Shown: one piece after another, positions 44,143 through 52,611 of the stretch
Layout of the letters: every line of letters begins with the position of its first letter
How positions within the stretch are numbered: the first letter of the stretch is position 1
DNA from: Nocardia arthritidis NBRC 100137
GTDB taxonomy: Bacteria > Actinomycetota > Actinomycetes > Mycobacteriales > Mycobacteriaceae
Assembly: GCF_001612765.1 (NCBI RefSeq)
Contig: NZ_BDBB01000023.1
Coordinates: forward strand, 1-64,000
DNA: 64,000 nt
Direction: 5' to 3'
Made by a program: the position numbers and the translations under genes
The notes under the pieces: model-generated
Told to the model about the DNA's origin: nothing
Database searches by the model: none
The model's input: the letters and a program-made list of their open reading frames with translations, nothing else

Positions 44143-44305
44143 GGGTGCTCGCGTTCGTCGATGCGTATCCGGCGAGCGGCTCTGGGAACGCTACCGCTGC
44201 CGGCATCGCACGGTCGCGCCCGAATCCCATGCCCTTCCGCCGGCGGGAAGTTCCTCTCAGGTCGTCGGCAGGTATGCAGCATCGTCTGCACTACACGGCC
44301 CGGTA

Positions 44306-44740
44306 CTATCCCGGGGAACCTTTGCTGTCCCCGCGGAAGAAGGCGCGAATCTCGTTGAGGCTGGGGGCACCCGGGGAGATATCGGGCAGGTCGGGCAGGT
44401 CGTCGAAGTCGTCGTCGACGGGTGCGGCGAGGGCCTCGGCCTGCTGCTGCGCCCGGCTCGCCGCGGCTCGAGTGGCGTCCACGATCGCCCTGCTCAACTG
44501 CTCCGGTGCCTGGCGCATTGCCGCGGCCGTGAGGCGCAGGTCCGTCAGCACGCCGGCGGCGTCCACGGTCACCTCTACCGATTGATCGGGAGAACTTGCC
44601 TGCGTGCGAGCATTTTCCAGTTCTCGGAACACATCGGCGAGTCGGCCCTGCTGGCGTTCGAAGGAGTCGAGCAGATGGTCCAGCTGGTTGCGCATGCCGT
44701 TGTTGGCCGAGCGGAGGCCTTCGCGCTCCCATCGATCCAT
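44306..44740 (-). CDS. YbaB/EbfC-like protein, ESX-associated
   Basis: 144 residues from ATG 44740. N-terminal helix (DRWEREGLRSANNGMRNQLD, then LLDSFERQQGRLADVF) and the central strand SVEVTVDAAGVLTDLRLTA, followed by SRAIVDATRAAASRAQQQAE, are the YbaB/EbfC fold. The acidic Pro-rich tail (DDDFDDLPDLPDISPGAP) is not part of that fold. In actinobacteria such proteins frequently accompany WXG100 and ESX genes and may act as chaperones or small structural partners rather than nucleoid proteins. It lies between the WXG100 fusion and the giant gene, 151 and 163 bases from them. Confidence 0.8.
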   Translation of the reverse strand: MDRWEREGLRSANNGMRNQLDHLLDSFERQQGRLADVFRELENARTQASSPDQSVEVTVDAAGVLTDLRLTAAAMRQAPEQLSRAIVDATRAAASRAQQQAEALAAPVDDDFDDLPDLPDISPGAPSLNEIRAFFRGDSKGSPG

Positions 44741-44891
44741 GCCACAACCTTCCGACTCGAAATCCTCGGCGGACGGCGACGACCGCGGACATCCGAACGT
44801 GCCCATAATGATGACCGACAGGTGGGTGGCAATTTTCACCGCTGGTGGGAAGGGAAGAACCAGACGCCGTTCGTCCCGGCGGCAACGGGTG

Positions 44892-46589
44892 TCATTGCCG
44901 GTCCGGCAACGCCGCACGCGACATCGCCACCAGCAGCCGACCCAGTACCTTCTGCGGGACGTTGGCTTCGTCCTCACTCGATTCGACCGCGGCGAATGCC
45001 TCGGCCAGCGCCCTGCCCGGAACGAACAGACCCTGCTCGAAACAGTTGTCGCCGAGCTGCGCCCGCCATCGCTTGTAGCCGGCGACCACCCGGCTCAGCG
45101 TCTCGCCTCGCGGGTCGTTGATCCGCACGTATTCGGTGATGAGCGCGCGTTGCGCCTCCCGGTGTGCCCGGAACCCGCCGGTGAGGTCGATCACGGCGCC
45201 GAGCTCCCGCAGGATCGCGGCATACATAGGTCGCCGTGGCGGATCGGATCGGGTCGTCGCCCGGGAACGGCCGGCCAACATCCGAGGATCGATCACAGCA
45301 GTGTGAGCCAGCACGATCCACGGCGCCACCTCCCCCGATTGCTTCGCCGTGCAGCGATTCTCGACGGCGGATAGCGAACCCGTCACATCCCGGATCTCGA
45401 TTCCGCGCAGCACGGCCGGCATCCGCGGGAGGACGGAGTCGGCAGCATCGGCGATGTCCTGGACCGTTGCCGCGGCGATACCCGCCGCGTCGAATCCGAC
45501 GATCTCGATGTTGTGCCGAGCGGCCATCTCCCGAGCGATCCGCATGGCCTCGGCATCGGTTGCTCGGCGCGCACGTACGCCTGCAGGTTTCGGGGCCCGC
45601 TTCTGCTCGGGACGTTTCGGAGCCGGCTCCGGTTTCTTGCCCGCGGGCGGGCGGTCCGGGCTGCGTGGAGGAGATACCCGAGGCGGGGTTTCGTTCGCCG
45701 GCGCGCCCGAGGGGCTCGGAGCCTTTGCCCAAGGGGTGCCCGACCCGTTCCGCGTCCACGGCGTATCCGCCGACGGCTTGCCAGAGTCGTTGCGGCCGCT
45801 CGGCATCGTCGGTGGACCCGCCTGCTTCCCCGTCGGTGTATTCGCCGGCCTTCCCTGTCGTTCTGCGCTGTTACCGGGCGTCGTCGGCGATCCGGTTTCG
45901 GCTGCCGGTGGTTGGTCGCCGGATTCGTCCTCGGGCGATTCGGTTTCCGGGGAATTGCTCGTCGAATCGTCCTGCTGTCCGGATTCCGGAGGTTGCTGTC
46001 CGGACTCCGCGGGCTGCTGGCCGGACGCTGCGGGCTGCTGGCCGGACGCTTCGGGTTGCTGGCCAGATGTCAGGGGTTGCTGTGTATCGATACTGCCGCG
46101 GTCGTTCGGGGCGTCCGGCTGCCGACGGGCGGAGTCTCCGTTCGCCGGGCGATCGGGCGTGCCCGGCAGCCGTGCGGAATCGTTTGTGTGGCTGAGGGGT
46201 TCGCTGGACGTCGCCTGCGGAATGGGTCCTGCCCACCGGTTCCGGCTCGGTGCGTTCGGGGACGGGATGCCATCCTCGGCCGAGTTTCGGATGTTCTGCC
46301 GCCCGTAGTGGTCCCCGTCCTCGAACGCATCGGCCGCATGCTTCATCGCGGAACTCATCGCCCGGATGTCCGCGACGAGGTCGTCGAACCCCTCCAACGT
46401 ACGGTCGGCACCGGGCTTGTAGGTGTGTGCGAACGTCTCGCCGGCTTCGTCGTCACCCCAGAACTCACCTTCGTCGGCGAGTGCCGCCTTCAGTTCGTTC
46501 GCCACCCGTTCGGCATCTTCGGCCGCCTGCCGCAACTGCGCCGCCGATTCGCGCAGCTGGGCCGGGTCGACCGACAGTGATTCGGCCAC
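44892..46589 (-). CDS. WXG100-type fusion with degenerate metallopeptidase-like C-terminal domain
   Basis: 565 residues from GTG 46589, which is preceded by AAGGGG. Residues 1-100 form a WXG100-like helical hairpin (AQLRESAAQLRQAAEDAERV; turn EGEFWGDDEAGETFAHTY; ADIRAMSSAMKHAADAFEDG). Residues about 100-340 are Pro/Ser/Gln-rich, with five to six SGQQPxx heptads. The C-terminal 220 residues (ARHNIEIVGFDAAGIAAATV, MYAAILRELGAVIDLTGGFR) resemble the metallopeptidase module of the giant protein, but the zinc motif HEMGH is RELGA here, so no zinc site. It may be a regulator or partner of that protease. First gene of the three-gene unit. Confidence 0.8.
   Translation of the reverse strand: MAESLSVDPAQLRESAAQLRQAAEDAERVANELKAALADEGEFWGDDEAGETFAHTYKPGADRTLEGFDDLVADIRAMSSAMKHAADAFEDGDHYGRQNIRNSAEDGIPSPNAPSRNRWAGPIPQATSSEPLSHTNDSARLPGTPDRPANGDSARRQPDAPNDRGSIDTQQPLTSGQQPEASGQQPAASGQQPAESGQQPPESGQQDDSTSNSPETESPEDESGDQPPAAETGSPTTPGNSAERQGRPANTPTGKQAGPPTMPSGRNDSGKPSADTPWTRNGSGTPWAKAPSPSGAPANETPPRVSPPRSPDRPPAGKKPEPAPKRPEQKRAPKPAGVRARRATDAEAMRIAREMAARHNIEIVGFDAAGIAAATVQDIADAADSVLPRMPAVLRGIEIRDVTGSLSAVENRCTAKQSGEVAPWIVLAHTAVIDPRMLAGRSRATTRSDPPRRPMYAAILRELGAVIDLTGGFRAHREAQRALITEYVRINDPRGETLSRVVAGYKRWRAQLGDNCFEQGLFVPGRALAEAFAAVESSEDEANVPQKVLGRLLVAMSRAALPDRQ
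45974..46085. repeat. SGQQP-coding heptad repeat
   Basis: Imperfect 21-base units encode consecutive SGQQPxx heptads (minus strand: TSGQQPEASGQQPAASGQQP continuing) inside the linker of the WXG100 fusion. A coding low-complexity repeat, not CRISPR: units are adjacent without spacers. Confidence 0.8.
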
Positions 46590-46900
46590 GCAACCCCTTG
46601 GTCGATATCGAGACGGCCAGGCCGTCTTCGGCTGCCGAACGGGACGTCGCGCATCGGCGACCGCCACGCGCCAGGCCGGCCCGAGCCGAAGCATAAGCGA
46701 CGTTCGCTGGTGTTCCCGTCTGCGGGAATGTGGCGGCCGCTTGCCTCGGCCGGTTCGAGAGCCGCGAGGTTGTAGCACTCCCTGAGGTGGGTGCTGCTGC
46801 GCTGGTGATCTACTGCTGACTGCTCTGCTGTGGGCGCGAATGGCGAAAGGCCGCCACCATCTTCGAGATGGCGGCGGCCTTCGTCGTTCGGTGCCTGGGG
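46590..46900. other. intergenic region between WXG100 fusion gene and sdhB
   Basis: About 310 bases. It must hold the promoter of the minus-strand toxin operon, but no clear -35/-10 pair is seen. It ends with the sdh terminator at 46847-46881. No credible small gene was found. The GC content dips slightly around 46690-46830. Confidence 0.6.
46847..46881 (-). terminator. terminator of the sdhCDAB operon
   Basis: AAGGCCGCCACCATC and GATGGCGGCGGCCTT pair over 15 bases with one mismatch around a TTCGA loop, 20 bases after the sdhB stop. On the minus strand it ends in CCTTTCG, a short T-run. It separates the sdh operon from the toxin operon promoter region. Confidence 0.88.
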
Positions 46901-47674
46901 TCAGCGGGTGAAGAGCAAGGCTCGTTTGACTTCTTGGATGGCCTTGGTGACCTCGATGCCGCGGGGGCAGGCGTCGGTGCAGTTGAAGGTGGTGCGGCAG
47001 CGCCAGACGCCTTCGACGTCGTTGAGGATGTCGAGGCGTTCGCGGGCGCCTTCGTCGCGGCTGTCGAAGATGAAGCGGTGGGCGTTCACGATCGCGGCCG
47101 GGCCGAAGTAGCTGCCGTCGCTCCAGTACACGGGGCAGGAGGTGGTGCAGCAGGCGCACAGGATGCACTTGGTGGTGTCGTCGAACCGGGCGCGGTCGGC
47201 CTGGCTCTGGATGCGTTCGCGGGTGGGCTCGTTACCCGAGGTCATCAGGTAGGGCTTCACGGCGCGGAACGCGTCGAAGAACGGCTCCATGTTCACCACG
47301 AGGTCCTTCTCCACGGGCAGGCCGCGGATCGGCTCGACGGTGACGGTGATCGACTTGCCGCCTTTGGGCAGCATGTCCTTCATCAGCACCTTGCAGGCCA
47401 GCCGGTTGACGCCGTTGATTCGCATGGCATCCGAACCACAGACGCCGTGCGCGCAGGAACGCCGGAACGTGAGCGTGCCGTCCAGGTAGGACTTGATGTA
47501 GATCAGCACGTTCAGGAAGCGGTCGGTCGGCAGGACCGGCACCTGGAAGGACTCCCAGTGCGCGCCCTTGTCGTCCTCCGGGTTGAACCGAGCCACCTTG
47601 ACGGTGATCATCACCGAGCCCTCGGGGACCGGAGCGGGCTTCTGCGAAGAGGGTGCTTCGGCAACAGCAGTCAT
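46901..47674 (-). CDS. sdhB: succinate dehydrogenase iron-sulfur subunit
   Basis: 257 residues. Carries the three clusters of the electron-transfer subunit: [2Fe-2S] ligands in RRSCAHGVCGSDAM with a later Cys, [4Fe-4S] in KCILCACCTTSCPVYW and [3Fe-4S] in CRTTFNCTDACPRGIEV. It passes electrons from SdhA FAD to quinone at the membrane. Its ATG overlaps the sdhA stop, so the two are translationally coupled. N-terminal extension of about 15 residues is Ala/Pro-rich. Confidence 0.97.
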   Translation of the reverse strand: MTAVAEAPSSQKPAPVPEGSVMITVKVARFNPEDDKGAHWESFQVPVLPTDRFLNVLIYIKSYLDGTLTFRRSCAHGVCGSDAMRINGVNRLACKVLMKDMLPKGGKSITVTVEPIRGLPVEKDLVVNMEPFFDAFRAVKPYLMTSGNEPTRERIQSQADRARFDDTTKCILCACCTTSCPVYWSDGSYFGPAAIVNAHRFIFDSRDEGARERLDILNDVEGVWRCRTTFNCTDACPRGIEVTKAIQEVKRALLFTR

Positions 47675-49473
47675 CAGTACTTACGCTCCATCGGCTCGTA
47701 ACGGGTCTGCACCACCGGCTTGAAGTCCAGGCGGATGTCCGACAGGAGATCCGAGCCCTCCTTGTAGGCCATCGTGTGACGCATGAAGTTCACGTCGTCG
47801 CGATCCGGGTAGTCCTCGCGAGCGTGGCCACCGCGCGATTCCTTCCGGTTGAGCGCGCCGACCACGGTGACCTCGGCCAGCTCGAGCAGGAAGCCGAGCT
47901 CGACGGCCTCGAGCAGGTCGCTGTTGTAGCGCTTGCCCTTGTCCTGCACGCTGATGCGCGCGTAGCGCTCTTTGAGCGCGTGGATGTCGGTGAGCGCCTG
48001 CTTGAGCGTGTCCTCGGTGCGGAACACCGAGGCGTTGTTGTCCATCGACCGCTGCAGCTCGGTGCGGATGTCGGCGACCCGCTCGTCGCCGTGCTCGCTG
48101 AGCAGCTGGGCCAGCCAGTCCTGCACCATCTGCGCCGGGTTCTCCGGCATCTCGACGAACTCGCTGCGCTGCGCGTACTCCGCGGCTGCGATGCCCGCGC
48201 GACGGCCGAACACGTTGATGTCCAGCAGCGAGTTGGTGCCGAGCCGGTTGGCGCCGTGCACCGAGACGCACGCGCACTCACCCGCCGCGTAGAGGCCGGG
48301 GACGACGTCGCTGTTGTTGCGCAGCACCTCGCCGCGGATGCGGGTCGGGATACCGCCCATCACGTAGTGACAGGTCGGGAACACCGGCACCAGTTCCTTC
48401 ACCGGGTCCACACCCAGGTAGGTGCGGGAGAACTCGGTGATGTCGGGCAGCTTCTCCTCGAGCACGTCCTCGCCGAGGTGGGTCACGTCGATGTAGACGT
48501 AGTCCTTGTTCGGTCCCGCGCCGCGGCCCTCCAGCACCTCCAACACCATCGAGCGGGCGACGATGTCGCGCGGCGCGAGGTCCTTGATGGTGGGGGCGTA
48601 GCGCTCCATGAACCGCTCGCCGTCGGCATTGCGCAGGATGCCGCCCTCGCCGCGGACGGCCTCGGAGATCAGGATGCCGAGCCCGGCCAGACCTGTCGGG
48701 TGGAACTGATGGAACTCCATGTCCTCCAGCGGCAGGCCCTTGCGGAACACGATCGCCATGCCGTCGCCGGTCAGGGTGTGCGCGTTGGAGGTGGTCTTGT
48801 ACATCCGGCCCGAGCCGCCGGTGGCGAACACGATCGACTTGGCGTGGAACACGTGCAGTTCGCCGGTGGCCAGCTCGTAGGCGACCACACCGGTCGCGAC
48901 CGGGCCCCGGTCGCTGTCGGTCAGCACCAGGTCCAGCACGTAGAACTCGTTGAAGAACTCCACGTCGTGCTTGACGCAGTTCTGGTACAGCGTCTGCAGG
49001 ATCATGTGACCGGTGCGGTCGGCGGCGTAGCACGCGCGGCGGACCGGGGCCTTGCCGTGGTCGCGGGTGTGCCCGCCGAAGCGCCGCTGGTCGATCTTGC
49101 CCTCGGGCGTCCGGTTGAACGGCAGGCCCATCTTCTCCAGGTCGAGCACCGCGTCGATGGCCTCTTTGGCCATGATCTCCGCGGCGTCCTGGTCGACCAG
49201 GTAGTCACCACCCTTGACGGTGTCGAAGGTGTGCCATTCCCAGTTGTCCTCTTCGACGTTGGCCAGCGCGGCGCACATGCCGCCCTGGGCCGCGCCGGTG
49301 TGGCTGCGGGTCGGGTACAGCTTGGTCAGCACCGCCGTCCGAGCACGCGGGCCGGCCTCGATCGCGGCGCGCATGCCCGCGCCGCCCGCGCCGACGATGA
49401 CGACGTCGTAGCGGTGCTCCTGGACAGGACGAGTTTCACCAGTCCCAATGGTTCGTTCGCTGCGCTCACTCAT
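47674..49473 (-). CDS. sdhA: succinate dehydrogenase flavoprotein subunit
   Basis: 599 residues. Dinucleotide motif VVIVGAGGAGMRAAIEA (about 25-41); the covalent FAD His lies in RSHTGAAQGG; active-site Arg/His region in EFHQFHPTGL and HYVMGGIPTR; C-terminal SRGGHAREDYPDRDD. Oxidises succinate to fumarate in the TCA cycle. The N-terminus MSERSERTIGTG looks added by the short GAGCGAAGCGAG-type repeat, so the functional start may be the Val or Met just before the core; a downstream start near QEHRYDVV is plausible. Confidence 0.96.
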   Translation of the reverse strand: MSERSERTIGTGETRPVQEHRYDVVIVGAGGAGMRAAIEAGPRARTAVLTKLYPTRSHTGAAQGGMCAALANVEEDNWEWHTFDTVKGGDYLVDQDAAEIMAKEAIDAVLDLEKMGLPFNRTPEGKIDQRRFGGHTRDHGKAPVRRACYAADRTGHMILQTLYQNCVKHDVEFFNEFYVLDLVLTDSDRGPVATGVVAYELATGELHVFHAKSIVFATGGSGRMYKTTSNAHTLTGDGMAIVFRKGLPLEDMEFHQFHPTGLAGLGILISEAVRGEGGILRNADGERFMERYAPTIKDLAPRDIVARSMVLEVLEGRGAGPNKDYVYIDVTHLGEDVLEEKLPDITEFSRTYLGVDPVKELVPVFPTCHYVMGGIPTRIRGEVLRNNSDVVPGLYAAGECACVSVHGANRLGTNSLLDINVFGRRAGIAAAEYAQRSEFVEMPENPAQMVQDWLAQLLSEHGDERVADIRTELQRSMDNNASVFRTEDTLKQALTDIHALKERYARISVQDKGKRYNSDLLEAVELGFLLELAEVTVVGALNRKESRGGHAREDYPDRDDVNFMRHTMAYKEGSDLLSDIRLDFKPVVQTRYEPMERKY

Positions 49474-49489
49474 GCGAGGGGGCCTGTTC

Positions 49490-49921
49490 CTAACTGATGT
49501 TGGGGTCGAAGGTGAAGATGACGTAGGTGCCCACGCCCATGATCAGGATCATCGAGATGGCCAGCAGGGACTTCAGCCAGAACCGGGTCGAGTCCTTGCG
49601 GGAGTAGTCGTCGATGACGGTGCGCAGGCCGTTGCCGCCGTGCAACTGTGCCAGCCACAGCATGGTCAGGTCCCAGAACTGCCAGAACGGGCTGGACCAG
49701 CGACCGGCGACGAAGGCGAAATTGAGCCGCTTCACGCCGCCGTCGAGCAGCAGCATGATCGCCATGTGCCCGAGCACCAGCACGATCAGCAGCAGGCCGG
49801 AGAACCGCATGAACAGCCAGGCGTACTTCTCGAAGTTGTTGTTCGAGCGTGCGCGCGGCGAGCGTGGCAGATCCAGGCTGGCCGGACGGTCATAAGACTT
49901 ACCGATGACAGGTGCGCTCAT
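49490..49921 (-). CDS. sdhD: succinate dehydrogenase membrane subunit SdhD
   Basis: 143 residues with three membrane helices (FSGLLLIVLVLGHMAIMLLL, a second around LTMLWLAQLHGGNG, and LLAISMILIMGVGTYVIF). The His of LVLGHMAIM is a likely haem or quinone-site ligand. It anchors SdhAB to the membrane together with SdhC. sdhA begins 16 bases after its stop. Upstream, between sdhC and sdhD, an in-frame MSERSER-type sequence occurs but belongs to the spacer. Confidence 0.92.
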   Translation of the reverse strand: MSAPVIGKSYDRPASLDLPRSPRARSNNNFEKYAWLFMRFSGLLLIVLVLGHMAIMLLLDGGVKRLNFAFVAGRWSSPFWQFWDLTMLWLAQLHGGNGLRTVIDDYSRKDSTRFWLKSLLAISMILIMGVGTYVIFTFDPNIS

Positions 49922-50003
49922 GCCTCCACCTCGCTGGCGCTCGGTTCCGGCATGACCGCACTGGCGGCTGTGTTCATTGGGCGCTCGCTTCGCTCGCTCA
50001 TTG

Positions 50004-50402
50004 TCAGTGCTCCGTGAACAGGTAGAAGAACTGGCGCCCGATCGCCGGAACGGCCAGCAGGAACCAGATCGCGAGGATGATCCAGAGCATCAGGCGCTGG
50101 TACTTCGGGCCCTTGGACCAGAAGTCCACCAGGATCACGCGGACGCCGTTGAGCGCGTGGAACAGGACGACGACGACCAGGCCCATCTCCATCAACGCCA
50201 CGATGGGCGTCTTGTAGGTCTCGATCGCTTCGTTGTAGGTGTCCGGGCTCACGCGCACCAGGGCGGTGTCCAGTACATGAACGAAGAGGAAGAAGAAGAT
50301 GGTGACCCCGGTGATCCGGTGCAGCGCCCACGACCACATTCCGGGGTCGCCTCGGTACAGCGTCTTCCGCTTCGGCTGGGCCGGAGCTTCAATCGTGGTC
50401 AT
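50004..50402 (-). CDS. sdhC: succinate dehydrogenase cytochrome b subunit SdhC
   Basis: 132 residues with three membrane helices. Signature motifs SWALHRITGVTIFFFLFVHV (Ser/Arg quinone site and a haem His) and VVLFHALNGVRVILVDFW are exact for SdhC. First gene of sdhCDAB. Its ATG at 50402 begins MTTIEAPAQPKRKTLYRGDP; the promoter lies in the 275-base divergent gap shared with cdd, where an iron-box-like sequence is found at 50589-50607. Confidence 0.95.
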   Translation of the reverse strand: MTTIEAPAQPKRKTLYRGDPGMWSWALHRITGVTIFFFLFVHVLDTALVRVSPDTYNEAIETYKTPIVALMEMGLVVVVLFHALNGVRVILVDFWSKGPKYQRLMLWIILAIWFLLAVPAIGRQFFYLFTEH

Positions 50403-50588
50403 AGAGTGCGGTGCCTCCAACGTCGTTGATGGACCCGGTCGCAGGTCCGACGCCGACGGCGTGGCGGGCGAATGCCCAGGTGGCTGTACTCCGGCCCGTC
50501 GCAGGAACCTGAACCGATCTGTTCTGGACTCTAATCCTCCAGCAATCCCGGAACTAATTCGGCGTACCGTGCGTTGCGCGACAGTCGA

Positions 50589-50607
50589 TCGGGTTAGGCT
50601 TACCTTT
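50589..50607. promoter_or_regulatory. candidate IdeR/DtxR iron box
   Basis: TCGGGTTAGGCTTACCTTT matches the 19-base IdeR/DtxR consensus TTAGGTTAGGCTAACCTAA at 14 positions. It lies in the shared sdhC-cdd upstream region, about 190 bases from sdhC and 70 from cdd. Iron control of the haem/Fe-S enzyme succinate dehydrogenase would be logical, but distance and mismatches make this tentative. Confidence 0.35.
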
Positions 50608-50677
50608 CTTGATGTATGCGGGGTTCCGTCGTGGCCCTTGCGCGGCCGCGATCGGGCCGGTCCGAGAGGGGTGCCCC

Positions 50678-51079
50678 ATGCCGGAGATCGACTGGAAACA
50701 GCTGCGTGACAACGCATTTCGAGTTATGCGGAACGCCTATGCGCCGTACTCGCGGTTTCCGGTCGGCGCCGCGGCTCTCAGCGCCGATGGCCGCATGGTG
50801 AGCGGTTGCAATGTGGAGAATGTCTCATATGGATTGGGCCTGTGTGCCGAATGTGTACTCATCGGTAACTTGATTTCGGGCGGCGGGGGGCGTCTGGTGG
50901 CCGTCTCGGTGACCGATTCGCGGGGCGAAATCCTGATGCCCTGCGGTCGCTGTCGCCAATTGCTCTACGAGCACGGCGGGGCCGATCTCCTGGTCGATCA
51001 CAAGGCCGGTGCGGTGCCGTTGCGCGCGCTGCTACCGGACGCGTTCGGGCCCGACGATCTGGACACCGGGCGAAGGTAG
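50678..51079 (+). CDS. cdd: cytidine deaminase
   Basis: 133 residues, the tetrameric short form. Zinc ligands: Cys of GLCAECVL (CAE motif) and the PCGRCRQ motif; substrate contacts in GCNVENVSYGLGLCAE and FPVGAAAL. Converts cytidine and deoxycytidine to uridine forms in pyrimidine salvage. Start at ATG 50678. Forms a salvage unit with deoA and add downstream, each in the same direction with gaps of about 100-140 bases. Confidence 0.95.
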   Translation: MPEIDWKQLRDNAFRVMRNAYAPYSRFPVGAAALSADGRMVSGCNVENVSYGLGLCAECVLIGNLISGGGGRLVAVSVTDSRGEILMPCGRCRQLLYEHGGADLLVDHKAGAVPLRALLPDAFGPDDLDTGRR

Positions 51080-51179
51080 CGGCGTCCCTCGCGGCGAACG
51101 CGAACGCGGGAGTGCCCACGCTTCCATCTCCCATCGGCGAGAACCCGGGTGTACGTCGCCTCGTGCCAGACTGGCGACC

Positions 51180-52469
51180 GTGACGGCACTGGACGCGGTT
51201 TCGATCATCACCACCAAGCGGGACGGCGGCGAGCTGTCGGACGCGCAGATCGACTGGGTGGTCGACGGGTTCACCCGCGGCGCGGTGGCCGACGAGCAGA
51301 TGTCCGCGCTGGCCATGGCGATCGTCTGGCGCGGGATGACCCGGCGCGAGACGGCGCGGTGGACCGCCGCCATGATCGCCTCAGGGCGGCGCATGAATCT
51401 CACCGGCCTGCCGCGCCCCACCGTGGACAAGCACTCGACCGGAGGCGTCGGCGACAAGATCACGCTGCCGCTGGCGCCGCTGGTCGCCGCGTGCGGCGCC
51501 GCGGTGCCGCAGTTGTCCGGGCGCGGCCTCGGTCACACCGGCGGCACGCTGGACAAGCTGGAGTCCATCCCCGGCTGGCAGGCGGACGTGCCGGCGTCGC
51601 GGATGCGTGACCTGCTGGCCGACCCGGCAGTCGGGGCGGTGATCTGCGCGGCCGGCGCCGACCTCGCGCCCGCGGACCGGCGGCTCTACGCCCTGCGCGA
51701 CGTCACCGGCACGGTCGAGTCGATCCCACTGATCGCCAGCTCGATCATGAGCAAGAAGATCGCCGAGGGCACCGCGGCGCTGCTGCTCGACGTCAAGGTC
51801 GGCTCCGGAGCGTTCCTGAAGACACTCGACGGGGCGCGCGAGCTGGCGACCGCGATGGTCGAACTCGGCGCCGACGCTGGCGTCCGGACGGTCGCGCTGC
51901 TCACCGCCATGGACACCCCGCTCGGCCGTACCGCGGGCAATGCCCTGGAAGTCGCGGAATCGGTGGAGGTGCTGGCGGGCGGCGGTCCCGAAGACGTCGT
52001 CGAGCTGACCATCGCCTTGGCTCGCGAGATGGTCGCGCTGGCCGGGCTCGATGCCGACCCCGCCGATGCGCTGGCCGACGGCCGGGCGATGGATCACTGG
52101 CGCGCGATGATCCGCGCCCAAGGTGGCGACCCGGACGCGCCGCTGCCCACCGCGAAGCACACCGAGACCGTGCGCGCCGACGCCGACGGCACGCTGACCC
52201 GGCTCGACGCGCTGAGCGTCGGTATCGCCGCCTGGCGCCTCGGCGCGGGCCGGGCACGTCAGGGCGATCCGGTGCAGTCCGGCGCGGGCATCGAGATGCA
52301 CGCCAAACCGGGCGATACCGTCAGCGCGGGGCAGCCGCTGCTCACCCTGCACACCGACACCCCGGAGGCCTTCACCGGCGCCATGGCAGCCCTGCGCGAC
52401 GCGGTCACCATCGAAACCACTGCCGCACCCGGTCCGGCCGCGCTGATCCTCGACCGAATCGTGTCCTGA
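51180..52469 (+). CDS. deoA: thymidine phosphorylase
   Basis: 429 residues from GTG 51180. Pyrimidine nucleoside phosphorylase: phosphate/nucleoside loop DKHSTGGVGDKITLPLAPLV, SGRGLGHTGGTLDKLESIPG, and the MSKKIAEGTAALLLDVKVG strand are all diagnostic. The C-terminal domain (VGIAAWRLGAGRARQGDPVQ; GAGIEMHAKPGDTVSAGQPL) completes the fold. Breaks thymidine and deoxyuridine to base plus deoxyribose-1-phosphate. GTG was chosen since VTALDAVSIITTKRDGGELS matches the family N-terminus. Confidence 0.96.
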   Translation: MTALDAVSIITTKRDGGELSDAQIDWVVDGFTRGAVADEQMSALAMAIVWRGMTRRETARWTAAMIASGRRMNLTGLPRPTVDKHSTGGVGDKITLPLAPLVAACGAAVPQLSGRGLGHTGGTLDKLESIPGWQADVPASRMRDLLADPAVGAVICAAGADLAPADRRLYALRDVTGTVESIPLIASSIMSKKIAEGTAALLLDVKVGSGAFLKTLDGARELATAMVELGADAGVRTVALLTAMDTPLGRTAGNALEVAESVEVLAGGGPEDVVELTIALAREMVALAGLDADPADALADGRAMDHWRAMIRAQGGDPDAPLPTAKHTETVRADADGTLTRLDALSVGIAAWRLGAGRARQGDPVQSGAGIEMHAKPGDTVSAGQPLLTLHTDTPEAFTGAMAALRDAVTIETTAAPGPAALILDRIVS

Positions 52470-52611
52470 ACTGTCAGCAGTAACCCGGCGGATGGGCGCG
52501 CCGGACCGAGCGGTGTCCGGTTGTGGGCCTGCCCGCATCCGGCGGGCAACGAGATGGTTGCCACGGCCGGACTCGGCTGCCGTTTCAGCGCGCTGCGGCT
52601 ACCGTCGATAC

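Noticed and set aside
45974..46085. Short tandem repeats that might suggest a CRISPR array
   Set aside because: Units are contiguous without spacers and encode SGQQP heptads in frame.
46590..47168. Upstream extension of the WXG100 fusion gene into sdhB
   Set aside because: The extension overlaps sdhB in antisense and is Arg/Pro-rich; GTG 46589 has a good ribosome binding site and gives a normal WXG100 N-terminus.
47653..49497. Plus-strand open frame of 614 codons over sdhA
   Set aside because: Exact antisense of sdhA, which has all family motifs.
52530..52548. 7-bp hairpin between deoA and add as a terminator
   Set aside because: No T-run follows and the salvage genes run in the same direction; it may be incidental in GC-rich DNA.
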